Source of the DNA: Allium sativum
Lineage: Eukaryota; Streptophyta; Magnoliopsida; Asparagales; Amaryllidaceae
Length of the DNA stretch: 64,000 nucleotides
Assembly (NCBI GenBank): GCA_030737875.1
Contig: CM060915.1
Coordinates: 902,588,177-902,652,176, forward strand
Direction of reading: 5' to 3'
Made by a program: the position numbers and the translations under genes. Positions 13,287 through 24,021 of the stretch are shown piece by piece (positions within the stretch are counted from its first letter, which is position 1; each line of letters begins with the position of its first letter). Under the pieces are notes generated by a model. It saw nothing but the letters and a program-made list of their open reading frames with translations. It searched no databases and was not told where the DNA came from.

Positions 13287-13335
13287 TCTCATAAGGGAAA
13301 AACCCGTTCCGTGTATACGGCGTTGTCTTATGAGA
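13287..13335 (+). other. Conserved LTR hairpin, copy B
   Basis: The outer arms TCTCATAAG and CTTATGAGA pair over 9 bp. The inner CCGTGTATACGG forms a 4-bp stem with a GTAT loop and includes the palindrome GTATAC. The distance to the acceptor is 143 nt. Confidence 0.7.
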
Positions 13336-13458
13336 TATCATTTAGTGTTCTGAAACTGTTTTAAACTGTTTACTCATACCAGTCTCATGACTGAGTCGGA
13401 GTTTATTTTGTTTTGTTCTACCTAAACTCTTGGGTGCCTAAATTTGTACGGGCAGTCA

Positions 13459-13478
13459 AGTAGTTCGGGATTTTACAG
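13459..13478 (+). other. Predicted 3' splice site in LTR B
   Basis: AGTAGTTCGGGATTTTACAG is followed by ATCTATC. It matches the acceptor-like site in C, A, W and V by position and sequence. Confidence 0.5.
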
Positions 13479-13774
13479 ATCTATCTAAAGGAGCTTGGAG
13501 CAGGAGGCTTCAGCGTTGGTTATATAGAGTTTTGTTCTGTTGTGTTGTAAGTGTTGTACTCTGAAAAGTATACGTTATACAGTTGAAATTTTGTATTTCA
13601 AAAGATATGATATAATATATTTTGTTTCGCTGCGATGTGAGACTCTGTATTGTTATTGCTGTTCATCTTCTACCTTTTTCTTCTAAAAAAATGATTTGTA
13701 TTTTCATGATATTTGGGTTGGACGTATGATGTATATAGTCAACTCAGATATTGCAGACTTTGCGGGCCATTACA

Positions 13775-14353
13775 CGAAATCTAGCGGAGTTGTGGAAGTC
13801 GCAAACAAGACCATTAAGACAATCCTTAAGAAGCGCCTAAATCAGGCCAAAGGAAATTGGGTAGAAGAGCTGCCTTTAGTGTTATTGGGATACAGAACTT
13901 CTACCAAGACAGCTACAAGACACACCCCCTTTCTCTGACATATGGATGCGAAGCTATGCTTCCGATTGAGGTCGAGATTCCATCACTTAGAAGGGTGGCA
14001 TATGCATTTGACCCCAACCAGGAGTTAAGGAAAGAATCACTAGACTTGATACAGGGACTAAGGGATGAGGCTGCAATCAGAAACGCCGAATACCAAAGAT
14101 GGATCACAAAATATTATAATTCAAAGGTCAAAGCTGGAACCTTCACTAAAGACGAAGTAGTATTGCGAAGAGTAATGGCTAACACCAAGAACCCAACAGA
14201 TGGTCCTCTCGGTCCAAAGTGGGAAGGACCCCTAATTGTCCGTCAAGAAGTCATACTCGGTACATATCAGCTATGCAGGCCCAACGGTTATCTTGTTCCA
14301 AGAATATGGCCTCGGAACATTTAAGGTCATATTTCCTAGCCATAAAAGAATAA
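13775..14353 (+). pseudogene. Tat-clade integrase remnant of element X (interrupted by LARD A/B)
   Basis: The translation matches the C-terminal half of a Ty3/gypsy Tat/Retand-type integrase. Visible motifs are VEVANKTIKTIL (around the catalytic Glu helix), WVEELPLVLLGYRT, TPFSLTYGCEAMLPIEVEIPS and GPLGPKWEGP. The last belongs to the GPY/F-like module after the core. The reading frame shifts at a C-run near 13925 and again near 14310, after which SEHLRSYF leads to a stop at 14351-14353. The catalytic Asp residues and all upstream domains are cut off by LARD A/B, whose LTR ends at 13774. The gene is dead. The family call rests on well-known conserved motifs. Confidence 0.85.
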
Positions 14354-15805
14354 AGGAAAAGGTTTTTCTCCTAAGAAATCATCACAAAACCAAGGGCATG
14401 GAAACCCTCCCAGTAACTCGAGAAAAGCCCAAAAGCGGTCGAGCTGAAAAAAGGATTGAATCATTCGTCATCACCAAATTGGTCGGGGCGAGGCATCCTC
14501 CGGAAGGGGATAATTTTGTTAGTCATTCTCCATGCCCAAACCATAGAGGGCAAGGTTATAGCATCGAAAGCGTAAGCCGCCGTTTCACACCAGAGATGGT
14601 CGTAGCGGTGCATCTAAAAATTAGCATGCCCTGCTTCTACTTGCAGAAGAGTATGCACTGTCTCTGCTAGAACTAAGCACGTCCTACCTCCACTCGGAGA
14701 AGACCACGTCCTGCCTCTACTCGCAGAAGAGCACGTCCTACCTCTGCTTATGTTCCGCATTAAACACATAAGGGAACGCAAACCCCTATAATCGCCTACG
14801 ATGATAAGGATAGGGCATCCCTCAGAGGGGGTGGCGTATAAGCCTCTAACAGAGCCAATGATGGTCTGTATAGAGCATCAAAAGAGTAAATCTTAGTTTT
14901 GTGTCTACGATGGTCCCATCTAAGTTTCTAAGACTTTATCATCGCTACGATGGTCAGGATAAGGTGCCTCTTGGAGGGAGGTCGGGTTAGTCCTTGGGCA
15001 CTGCTTGTGGATAAGCTAGCCAAGCGCTCCGTACGCACAGGCCCAGAGAGTGGCCATTAAAGCACGTACATCCTCTGCTTTGACGTAAAAAGCCCAGGGG
15101 GAGGATCAATAAGCACGTACAACCTTTGCTTCTCAAATCAAATCTGAAGTGGATACTTATTTCATTAATACTGGAATGGTTCCCAGTCTTTAATCTTAAA
15201 ATACCCGAATCTGGGTGGATTCGGCTCTTCATTAATGCAGGAAGGGTTCCGGATCCTTAATCTTAAAATACCCGAATCTGAGTGGATTCAGCTCTTCATT
15301 AATGTCAGAAGAGTTCCCAGTCCTTAATCTCAAAATACCCGAATATGGGTTGATTTGACTCTTCATTAATGCCGGAAGGGTCCCCGGTCCTTAATCTTAA
15401 AATGCCCGAATCTGGGTGGTTTTGGTTCTTCATTAATATCGGAAGGGTTTCCGGTCCTTAATATTTAAATACTGGACCTGAGTAGACTCAGCTCTTCATT
15501 CATACCGAAAGGGTTTCCAATCTTTCAACGCCCGAATCTGGGTGAACTCGGCTCTTCAGTCATAACATGTCCGAGTCTGGGTAGTATTCGACTCACATCA
15601 TCATTGGAAAAAAAACAATTCAATCATCCATCAAGGCCTGAATATAGGCCATTTCATTCCTCCATGAGGCGCCGAAGGCGAATCTGTTCGGTAGAACTTA
15701 CGGCGTAACCAAGAATTGAAAAGTAACTAGCAAATAAATAGGAGAAAGCCCGTAAAAAGAAGCTTGACTTGGAAAGTTCAAGACACCCCTTCACTAGGGG
15801 GCAAA
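14354..15805 (+). other. Repeat-rich 3' UTR of element X with polypurine tract
   Basis: This non-coding 1.45-kb stretch separates the pol remnant from the LTR. It contains imperfect AGCACGTCCTACCTCTGCT repeats (14640-14750), CTACGATGGT/GATAAGGATAGG motifs (14790-14970) and the 67-bp array listed separately. CACTAGGGGGCAAA at about 15792-15805 is a plausible polypurine tract before the LTR. Confidence 0.65.
15180..15560 (+). repeat. 67-bp tandem repeat array in X 3' UTR, about 6 copies
   Basis: CCCGAAT recurs at 67-bp steps (15204, 15271, 15338, 15405 and further). Each unit carries GAATCTGGGTGGATTCGG, CTCTTCATTAATG and GGAAGGGTTCC. A homologous array sits in element Y at 22070-22440. Confidence 0.85.
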
Positions 15806-16995
15806 TGTTATTACCAAAATGATCTTAGTGCAGGTTGATAGTGAAGGGCCATTGAAGAAATATAAGGAGGGATGAAGAATTTGAGATAAACTCAGGACCG
15901 ATACCCCTTTGAAAAGAAGGGGGCCATAACCTACAGGGGTCAACAAAAGTTCACCCAATATGGTCTACCTGCCAGGGATTAACCGATGTAACACCAACAT
16001 ATTTAAAGAGGAAGAGTATCAGGTCAGAGCATAAAGATAGTCCGTAACCGACTCCTGAAAAATGGCTCCATAGAAAACAGAGGAGTTACCATCGTTAGTA
16101 ACATGGACATCACCAAAAGCTACCTTCCAGGGAGTCAAACTGGAAGGCTAAGTCAAGACTCAAAGTAAGGATACAGGCTACACATACTATTCCACCTAGT
16201 AACTGAACCATCAACGGTTCTAAATCAACGGGTGTACACTTACGTCGTGGGGGCGGGCCCCTCTAAGTACCCACGATAAATCCAAAAGCCTACATCCAGA
16301 AATTTACGCTAAGTAACTGATACTTGGGAGCATCCGCCGAGAAATTCGAAACGGCTCCGCAACCGGTCCCGGCAACAAGCTCCTTTCAGCCTTAGGGAGG
16401 CCCCCAATTCACTCGGGACCCTCGCTTCGAAGACTGCAACCAGAACAACGAGGATGGCCGACATCTAGATAATCGAGACAAAGGAAAATAGCGGTCGACA
16501 GGTATCATTTGAGCCCGACACCCTACTGATAGAGGTTACCTAGATTCTCTATAAATAGAACCCTAGGAGCTCCATAAAAAGGGGACACACTTTTCATTTC
16601 TCAAATTAGTTCTTTTCTTCTCAAGAGAAGCAAACCATCAATTCTTGTAACATATCTCTAAACAATGAATAGATGTTTCCGGATCTCATACATCTTGCCA
16701 TTCATTAATCTTGTTGTGGCATAATGATGAAATAGGGAGTTAACACTATCCTTTCTGATGAGAAGATTAACCATGGGGTCCCAGAGGAGGGGGAAGAGGT
16801 CATTGTGGAAACACAAAGCCCCCTTATCCTCGCCCTAAGGATCCTCCATGACTGGTACATATTCTCATACTGAATCTAACACTTCCCATAAATTGATGTA
16901 AGGAAATTGTCTGCGAATTCTTAACCCGATCTCCATTATGGCTCTGGTCCCCCTCTTGAGAGGATCTGACACGAAAAGGATCATCGGTGTTAACG
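15806..16995 (+). repeat. Probable 3' LTR of Tat-clade element X
   Basis: It begins TGTTATTACCAAAATGATC just after a polypurine-like run. The right end is placed near 16995 because GATCATCGGTGTTAAC resembles the inverted form of the start. A promoter-like CTATAAATAG lies at 16549-16558 and CT-rich leader sequence follows. The right boundary is uncertain by some hundreds of bases, because no second copy is in the window. Confidence 0.5.
16549..16558 (+). promoter_or_regulatory. TATA box of the X LTR
   Basis: CTATAAATAG precedes a CT-rich leader-like segment (16590-16640) inside the presumed LTR. Confidence 0.5.
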
Positions 16996-17341
16996 AATAT
17001 TATGATGCCTTCGTCCTTGAACTTGAGGGAAACATCAGCATGTTTTCTTCTAATTATAGTACATAATGTCATCATCATGACTCAGGAAATCATCAATCCC
17101 ATGAAGCATAAAAATATCAAGTTAAATGACTTTCCCAAGGTCAAATTTAAATACCATCATGTAATAAGCACGATGCTCCTCCCTTCTAGAACGAGATGAA
17201 CATTCGTTAGGTTTTAAGAGTTTGATGTCTTGGGAAAGGAAGTTAGGCTTAGAATTGCAGGCCTAGGATCATTTCTTGGTAACCCTGAGTCGTGACGATG
17301 TCAAATCCTACGAATACACGCCTTACATATTGCAATCTGAG
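16996..17341 (+). other. Unassigned spacer between X and Y
   Basis: I see no retrotransposon motif, conserved coding sequence or RNA gene in this stretch. A short open frame from 16987 has no recognisable domain. Confidence 0.4.
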
Positions 17342-18339
17342 TGTTGACGAAAAATGTCGTTAACAAAACTCTAGGGACCAAAACCATCCCTCATAAAGTC
17401 AATTCCAACATCCTTTACTGAGACTAAAACCTTTATGATTCGATGTCAAAATACAAGCTAAGCCCAAGCTAATTACTATCGGAACCATCACTTAGGAGCA
17501 ACTTTAAAGTCATCGAGAGGCATACCGAATGCATGCTATCACAAAGTCAAGCTGTCAAACACTGAAATCGAAAAGTATGGATATGGGCTGAGACCAGTGT
17601 CCCAAAACGGAAAGACACCAAAGTTTACCTCATTAGATCCGAGACCGGCGTTCCGTAAGCTAGAAAGTCTCAATGACAATTTTCAATAAAGAGTATAAAG
17701 GCGGTCGAAACCATGCTACTAGAACTAAGAGATACAAAGTGGCCAAAACCATGTGTCTGCATCCGTAAGGTGTTTCTGTTGGGCTTACAACAGAAGTGGC
17801 CCACTTTTCCTTTAAATAAGACCCTAGGGGTCTCATTTTGGAGGACTCCTCCTCCTTTCTCAATCATGCTCTCATTTCCTAGAGATCAAACCCTAATTTG
17901 CAAATCAATTTGGGGATTTCCTATGTAACCTCCTCTTTGAATAAAGTCATCAAAGCTTTTAAATTGGACGTCGGTTCAATCAGAACGGAACCACTATAAA
18001 TTGTTGAGTTTGTTACTTTTTTCTCATAATATATTGTTCTTTATTATTCTTCTGGATGTGTTCCGCTATGCCACCAAAGTACCAGATTACCCTTTCGTAA
18101 GCCATTTAGCCTCCTATCTTTCAACGAGCTTACGTAACCTTTGTCCGAAGATAACTGTTGGTCCTTGAGTCTCATAAGCGTGACACTCACCACTTGAAGG
18201 AAGAGTAACTAATCTTTGGACTTGGGACCTTGATATCTGCGGAACGGTAAACAAACTCAAGATTGTGGGAACTGAATAACCCATTTCCCCCTTAGGACCA
18301 TTTACTTAGACCTATCTCTGACAAAAAGTATCATTAACA
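17342..18339 (+). repeat. 5' LTR of element Y
   Basis: It starts TGTTGACGAAAAATGTCG and ends GTATCATTAACA. It aligns with 24022-25022 through shared blocks such as GAGAGGCATACCGAA, GGTGTTTCTG/GGGGTTTCTG, GGGGTCTCATTTTGG and CTTACGTAACCTTTGTCC. A TTTAAATAAGACCC stretch near 17812 may be its TATA region. Confidence 0.8.
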
Positions 18340-18342
18340 TTT

Positions 18343-18360
18343 TGGCGTGTGAAGTAGGGC
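18343..18360 (+). other. Degenerate primer-binding site of element Y
   Basis: TGGCGTGTGAAGTAGGGC begins four bases after the LTR. It resembles the TGGCGCC-type primer sites usual in Tat-clade elements, with several substitutions. Confidence 0.4.
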
Positions 18361-18645
18361 TTCAACCTCCATCCCCAATCCTACCTTTAACTTTTCGAAT
18401 AAATTACCACATTTCTAACTGTGTTGTTCCATCTTAGATTGGACAAGGCTTTGGAGATGCAAGATTATAGAAAGGTTGTCGATAAAGGGGTTTCTATATT
18501 TCATTTTTCTACTCAGAGAGTTGCTAATCAAAACAGCCATTCAACCTTAAACTAGTAAACTTTCCTCTCGTAACTTCCTCCCTATTTCTCATACCATCCT
18601 CACTTTGTATTCCATCATAACGAAATACTGCCCGTATCCATTAAA

Positions 18646-19593
18646 ATGGTTAAGTTACAAGAGGGTTGGGAGAAGGGTTCCAATGCATCCTCCGTTATAG
18701 GAACCAATATACTATCAAGGGAGAATTCTACAAATATAAGAGCTAAGGAGCCTATGACTTTAGCAAAAGGAAAGGATGAAGAATGGGAAGCATTATACTT
18801 GACTTTACAGGTTGATGCTACTAGGAGGTATAATGAAGAAAACTCAGTCCAGAGGCCTTTTGAAATAGAATCCTATCAAATAGAACTAAAAGTGAAGGCA
18901 TCTTCCGAATTCAGTGGCAAAGCAATATCCTTGCCACAAACCAATTTTGTTCCATAAAAAGACGATCAAATATCAAGAGAGACAACTGATGCCAAGAAAT
19001 ATATGCCCTCATTGCTCGAGCAAAATGATGTAGTAGCGGGCATACCCCCAATTCTAATACAACCTCTTAGCTTGGGTTCCAAAGGTGGGAGTATCGAAAG
19101 GACCAAGGTCCTAGAGCAACAGTTACTTGAAATGAAGGCTATAAAAGAGAGTTCAATCACAATAAACTTCAGGAAGACCTATTTCATCAAATGATAATTA
19201 CGAGAAAAGCCGAGGCAATAAAGAAAAAGGATAGTACTGGAGCTCAAACAATGGGAGATTCAAGTTCCGTAACCTCAAAATGTGGAAACCTCAAGGCCTG
19301 CTTTAGAGACACGACAGGGAAGACTATCAAAAAGACATTTGAAAGCAAGGAGAAAAGAGCCTTGTATAAGCGCCTTACTAATAATGAAAGAATGGCATGC
19401 TCCACTGATGAAAACAGCAATACTACCACGCATAAATGTCCCCATAAGGTGCAATGGAATTACCAATCCACCAAAACCGAAATTTAAGGAATCCTTAACC
19501 TTAACAAGAAAAACAAGCAACGAAGCAGAAATATTACTCTTGGCAACACAAATTGATAATACTAAAAGATTTATAGAAGAAGATCTAGCCTGA
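18646..19593 (+). pseudogene. Decayed N-terminal gag region of element Y
   Basis: Short overlapping open frames (18646-18957, 19003-19194, 19191-19487, 19282-19593) are polar and Lys/Glu-rich. Two of them end in similar strings, TLQVDATRRYNEEN and ATQIDNTKRFIEED, suggesting an internal duplication. They resemble the poorly conserved N-terminal part of Tat gag in composition and position only. I assign no function beyond that. Confidence 0.4.
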
Positions 19594-19811
19594 AGGTCCT
19601 TAGGGATAGCTCCTTATGAAGCAAAGTCGAAAGTAATTGCACCTCAAGTGTCCGATAGCCAATTTAAACCCCTATGAACTCCACAGAGTATTCCATCTTT
19701 ACAAAAGGACAACAGAACATCAGGAGAAGCTACTAGTTCAGAGCGGAACAGAAACCTATTGCCACAAGAAGTAGAAAGGAAAAAGCAATAGAAGCTCCGC
19801 CTAATATAAAG

Positions 19812-20655
19812 ATGCCACACCTCATATATGACAGATTTACAGACCCAGAAGAATACCGTGTTGTCTTTGAAAGTTATATGGATTTCCATAAAGCTTTCGA
19901 AACTATGCGATGCCTGTTTTCACTAACACTATGGGAAGCAACTGCCAAATGGTATCGCCGGTATCAAGAGAAAGACATCCATTCTTGGAAGCGATTCTCT
20001 TATGTTACTCTGCATAATTTTGTAGTTGTAAGAATCCAATCACGGATTACACTACTGATATAAGCATAAAACAAGGGAAAGGAAATCTCTAGCCGGTTAC
20101 TTGAAATGATTTAATGATGAAGCTTCTAGAGTAGAAGGTATGAGCAACCGTGATAAGCTTGTCGCCATCCATTCAGGGCTTGTTGAAAAAACACCGTTTT
20201 GGGAAGAGCTGTACATACGTGGATGCAAAAACTTGCTAGAATTCTACTGTCGGGAAATTACATTCATTTGCATGGAAGAGTTGTATCATTCAGAAAGTAA
20301 GCTCGGCTGGTATAGGGAAGATGGGAAATCTCACGCTCAACAGAATCCTCAAGATTGAAAGTCTAGATTTCATGAAGAAAAAAAGAAGCCAAAAGAGGAA
20401 CGACCAAGTGCTGATACCATAAACTTAAGCAAGCTAATTTCACACATATATGCAGTGATGAAGGGGAGAGTCAACTTTTTAGTGCCTTTCAAATCCAAGA
20501 ATCATTCAGAACCATTCAAGGGAGTTAGGTACTACGAATTTCGCAAGAGGAAGGTGTGGTATAATGGCACATCCAAGAAGGACACCCAGAAGAATTTGTC
20601 AAAGGTGAACTGGAGTCAACTCAGCAGCCACTTGACCTCGAGCCAAATGTCTTAG
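19812..20655 (+). pseudogene. Tat-type gag (retrotransposon capsid) remnant of element Y
   Basis: Frames at 19812-20063, 20140-20358 and 20455-20655 cover the capsid core in order. The first carries YDRFTDPEEYRVVFESYMDF, then AFETMRCLFSLTLWEATAKW and SWKRFSYVTLHNF, matching the Retrotrans_gag pattern. The second continues with DKLVAIHSGL and LYIRGCKNLLEFY. The third is basic and may correspond to the linker before a nucleocapsid. No intact CCHC knuckle is present. Frameshifts and stops between the pieces show it is dead. Following sequence to 20906 stays open in one frame but has no recognised domain. Confidence 0.75.
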
Positions 20656-20906
20656 CAGTCGGGACTGCTTTTGTGCCTATGCCTCCCAAATCAAGGTTTG
20701 CAAACTCTTATGGCAAAGGTCTTGAGATTGGAGGCAGGGAAGAACCCTCCATACTTAGAACTTTTAACCCTACTCATGGAAATGGTTACAATTACGGATC
20801 AAAAGACCGTTACTCTACAAAGTTTCTAGACATCCGTACTTGTCGCATTTGCCAAACTTCGGAACATGCACCACTCTCAATCCCCGCATTTCAGAAAGGT
20901 AGCTAG

Positions 20907-23900
20907 GAACTGAGTAAGCTCCTAATGACACTTCTTCTGAATCAAGTGGTTGCCGCTCTCTCAGTTGCTATGTTTTGCATGCACCTCTGGCTTGTTTGCC
21001 ACTGTTTTGTATGGTTTGCATTTAGATAGTTGTACTAGAAGTTATGTGCCTACTTGAGGCTTCTGCAGTACTAAGATTAGTATAAGGTTTTAGCCTAGAT
21101 TGCCTTTGGACCTAGTCCTCTCCCTTTAGCAAAGGGAATTAAGAATAATATTTTGAATAGCTAGCTCTATATGCTTAGGGTGGATTAGAGGTTATCCACT
21201 GAGCGTTATGGACAACTGTTTGAATGATTGTTCTATTCTGTTTTTGAAAATGCTATGAGCCCTGATTTTGACCAAGGGAGCTATGACATCAGAATGCTTT
21301 TCTAAGAACACTTCGACGTTGAAAGTCCAACGTATTACTTTTGTTTCGTGCCTGACAATAGGTTTTACACTTCATCTATAAGTGATCAAGCTAAATGGTT
21401 ACACGACATTCGTTTAATCTCGCTTACTTACAAAGCTTTGTGTGAATAAACTTTTCACATCATCTACGATGGATATTAGTAATTTGTCCATCTGCAGAAA
21501 TACAGTTCCACCCCCGAGCATTTTTATAATTTCACACTACGTGAGCTATATGCTCATTACGACGCAAGTTGTGTGCTCACCCGACTAGTGCTGTATATGA
21601 GTACGTCTGACCAATGCATTATATGAGTACGTCTAACCAATGCTCTTTATGAGTACGTTTTGACCAATGCTCTACGTGATTACGTCCAACCAATGCTCCA
21701 GAAAGGAGTACATTCCTAACATCTCATCCCACAAAAGGGAACGAAAAGATTAGAGGGAGCGCTTGGATCACATACATCCTCTGCTCAAATCTCATCCCGT
21801 AGAAGGGAACGAAAAGCTCGGAGGGAGCACTTGGAGCATGTACACCCTCTGCTCGAATGCCATCCCGCAGAAGGGAACAAAAAGCTCGAAGGGACCACTT
21901 AAAGCACGTGCAACCTCTGCTTGAAAATAAAAAAGTCGAAACAGCTAATCAGAGCCCAGAGAAGCGGCTCATAAAACTCAATCAAAGCTCTGGGAAGCGG
22001 CTTGCAAATGAAAACGAAATCCCTGGGAGTGTCTCAAAAGGAAGAAATGGCAACTCAAAGCAAGGATCAAATACCGGAATCTGGTTTTGATTTGGGACTT
22101 CTATTACATTCTAGAAGTGGATTTCCATTCTTCATTCAATACCTGAATCTGGGTTTGATTCGGGACTTCTATTGCATTCCAAAAGTGAATTTTCGGTCTT
22201 TATTCAAATATCTGAAACTGGGTTTGATTCGGGATTTCTATTACATTCTGGAAGTGGGTTTCCGGTGTTTGTTCAAATACCTGAATATGTGTTTGATTAG
22301 GACTAGTATTACATTCCAGAAGTGGATTTCTGATCATTATTCAAATTCTCGAATCCAGTTTAGTTCGAGACTTCTATTTAAAACCTCCAAAAGTGGATTT
22401 CTGGTCTTTCAATAGAAACCTTAATCTAGATAGAGTTCGAGATTTCTAGTATCTACAGATTTGGATATCTGGCCTTTTACTGATTGCTTGAGTCGAGGTT
22501 GGGGTTCAAAACTCCTAATTGATACCCAAGATGAATTTATGGGCATCTATCAAAAATATTCAAATTTGGGTTTCAAGGCTGCTAGCTGTTACCGCTAGAT
22601 ATAGCCTTCTAATCCTCTCTTGAAGGTTCCTAAATATGGTTTTTGATAATTCCCTTCATGACCTTCAGAAAAGAGGATCGGGATTTCTAGCTTACCACCC
22701 TAATTTGGGTCAAGAAAACTTTAATTCTTATCCCCGGAGAAAGGATCAGCTGTCAAGACCCAGAATGATAGCTGGAGCCTACTATCTCAAAAGTCTTCAA
22801 ATGGAGTCCATAATTTCCTACCCCATGTAGGAAGGATTTTCTAAATTTACATCATGCTTACCCCTAACCTCACAATTACTTGGATTGTTTAAAAACAACA
22901 TTTGACATGTCGTGTGAAAAATATGTCAACATGATATGCTTATCAAAAATGACCTTCTGATTTTCCTATCACAAGCACACGAGTATGAGGGTGCCTTCTT
23001 ACGATCTCACATATACGAGGGTAAATAAGTTGGATGTTTAAATAAGAAAACTTGTGCCCTCTAATATCACTATTTTGGGTTAAACAATATTAATGCCGAA
23101 ACTATTGTAATGATTTTCGAGTCGCATGAATGTAATGCAGGAAATAGAGGATTTTGTCCTAAAGAATCAAAGCTTCTTAATAACAGGGGGGGTAGGATAA
23201 CTATTAACAACAAAATTTATACTAGCCAAATATAAAAAAAAAAAAGTCCAGAATATGAAGAATAAAGGGTCTCGGGCGGTAAAACCCAGAAACATGAAGG
23301 AAAAAGGGCTTTGAATAAAGCTAGGGCGTTACTGAAAGCAAGGACCGAGAGCTAAGGCCGACAACAAAGGGATTCAGTTTGTGGTTGTTATCACCAAATT
23401 AAACACCAAGACAAGCTGACGGTGAATGGGAATTGAGTCGTCACCAGCATAAGAGAGGCAATCTACGTCACAAGCAACCAATACAATCAAAAAAGGAGAA
23501 TGCTTGGAATCTATATGAAGAAAGAATACCGACAGGGTAGGCCTAAAGTGAGAGGCAAAACTCAATTCTGAAAGCTAATCACCCGAGACCATGGAGGGAG
23601 AAAGGGCTGTCAGAATTAACTTTCTTAATACCGATACAAAAGGAGATGAAAGCATTAAAAGCACAGAAACCAAAACATAAGAAGAACTTTCCGAAAGCCA
23701 GTTATCGAGATCTCAAGTTGACAATCACCGAAAGGAAACTTTGGGAATAAACAAGTAAAATACCAAAAGCATGCTACCGGGGGATTGGAACCTACCCCAA
23801 AAAGTTACCAGAGGCAAACTAAAATTATAGAAGAAGAAGGCATTTATACTGACTCGCTTAATATTGATGCCGAAGGGGGTGACAACTCCAAGAACATAAG

Positions 23901-24021
23901 TGCCGAAAGCCAGAAATCAAACATCATAAAGCCCTAAAGACTGGACTAAAGGCTTATGACCGAAAGCCAAAGGTCTTTCCCAAATTCATCTATAACGACA
24001 GGCTCGATATCAATACGGAAG
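20907..24021 (+). other. Repeat-rich non-coding 3' part of element Y
   Basis: There is no pol similarity. The stretch holds GAGTACGTCTGACCAATGCTC repeats (21590-21720), CATCCCGTAGAAGGGAACGA repeats (21720-21930) and the 67-68-bp array at 22070-22440. A G-run (about 23187) resembles a polypurine tract. The rest to 24021 has no feature I can name. Confidence 0.6.
22070..22440 (+). repeat. 67-68-bp tandem repeats in Y, about 5 copies
   Basis: Units carry CTGGGTTTGATTCGGGACTT, CTATTACATTC and AGTGGATTTC. They are homologous to the X array at 15180-15560, so the array predates the split of X and Y. The open frame at 22002-22415 is a translation of this array. Confidence 0.8.

Larger units (their letters stand above)
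3593..13774 (+). mobile_element. LARD A/B: non-coding LTR retrotransposon (left LTR split by C)
   Basis: The element comprises the 3' part of the left LTR (3593-6278), a primer-binding site, a 2.29-kb interior without pol or gag, a polypurine tract and a full right LTR (8569-13774, 5206 bp). The LTR begins TGTAATGACCCGG and ends CCATTACA. Orientation is plus, set by the primer-binding site following the left LTR. It interrupts a Tat-clade integrase at 13775, with CGAAA the likely right target duplication; the left duplication lies outside the window. With LTRs making up over 80% of the element and no coding capacity, it fits the LARD class, which relies on proteins supplied in trans. Confidence 0.85.
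8569..13774 (+). repeat. Right LTR B, 5206 bp
   Basis: This is a complete LTR from TGTAATGACCCGG to CCATTACA. Regions in order: AT-rich start; a leader-like segment of mixed composition (about 9030-10030); a predicted splice donor at 10031; a field of AATTTGAATATAG repeats (10840-11130); the conserved block at 11510; and a 3' domain shared with C and W (11870-13774). There are no plausible coding regions. The TATA position is uncertain, with weak candidates near 9000-9030 and 9291-9300. Confidence 0.9.

Noticed and set aside
20673..20906. Possible captured gene fragment with TCRICQTSEH
   Set aside because: The Cys/His spacing does not fit a RING or a CCHC knuckle and no flanking domain supports it. 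It is left as unidentified sequence in Y.
22002..22415. 137-codon open frame in element Y
   Set aside because: It translates the 67-68-bp tandem array, giving a repeating low-complexity protein.
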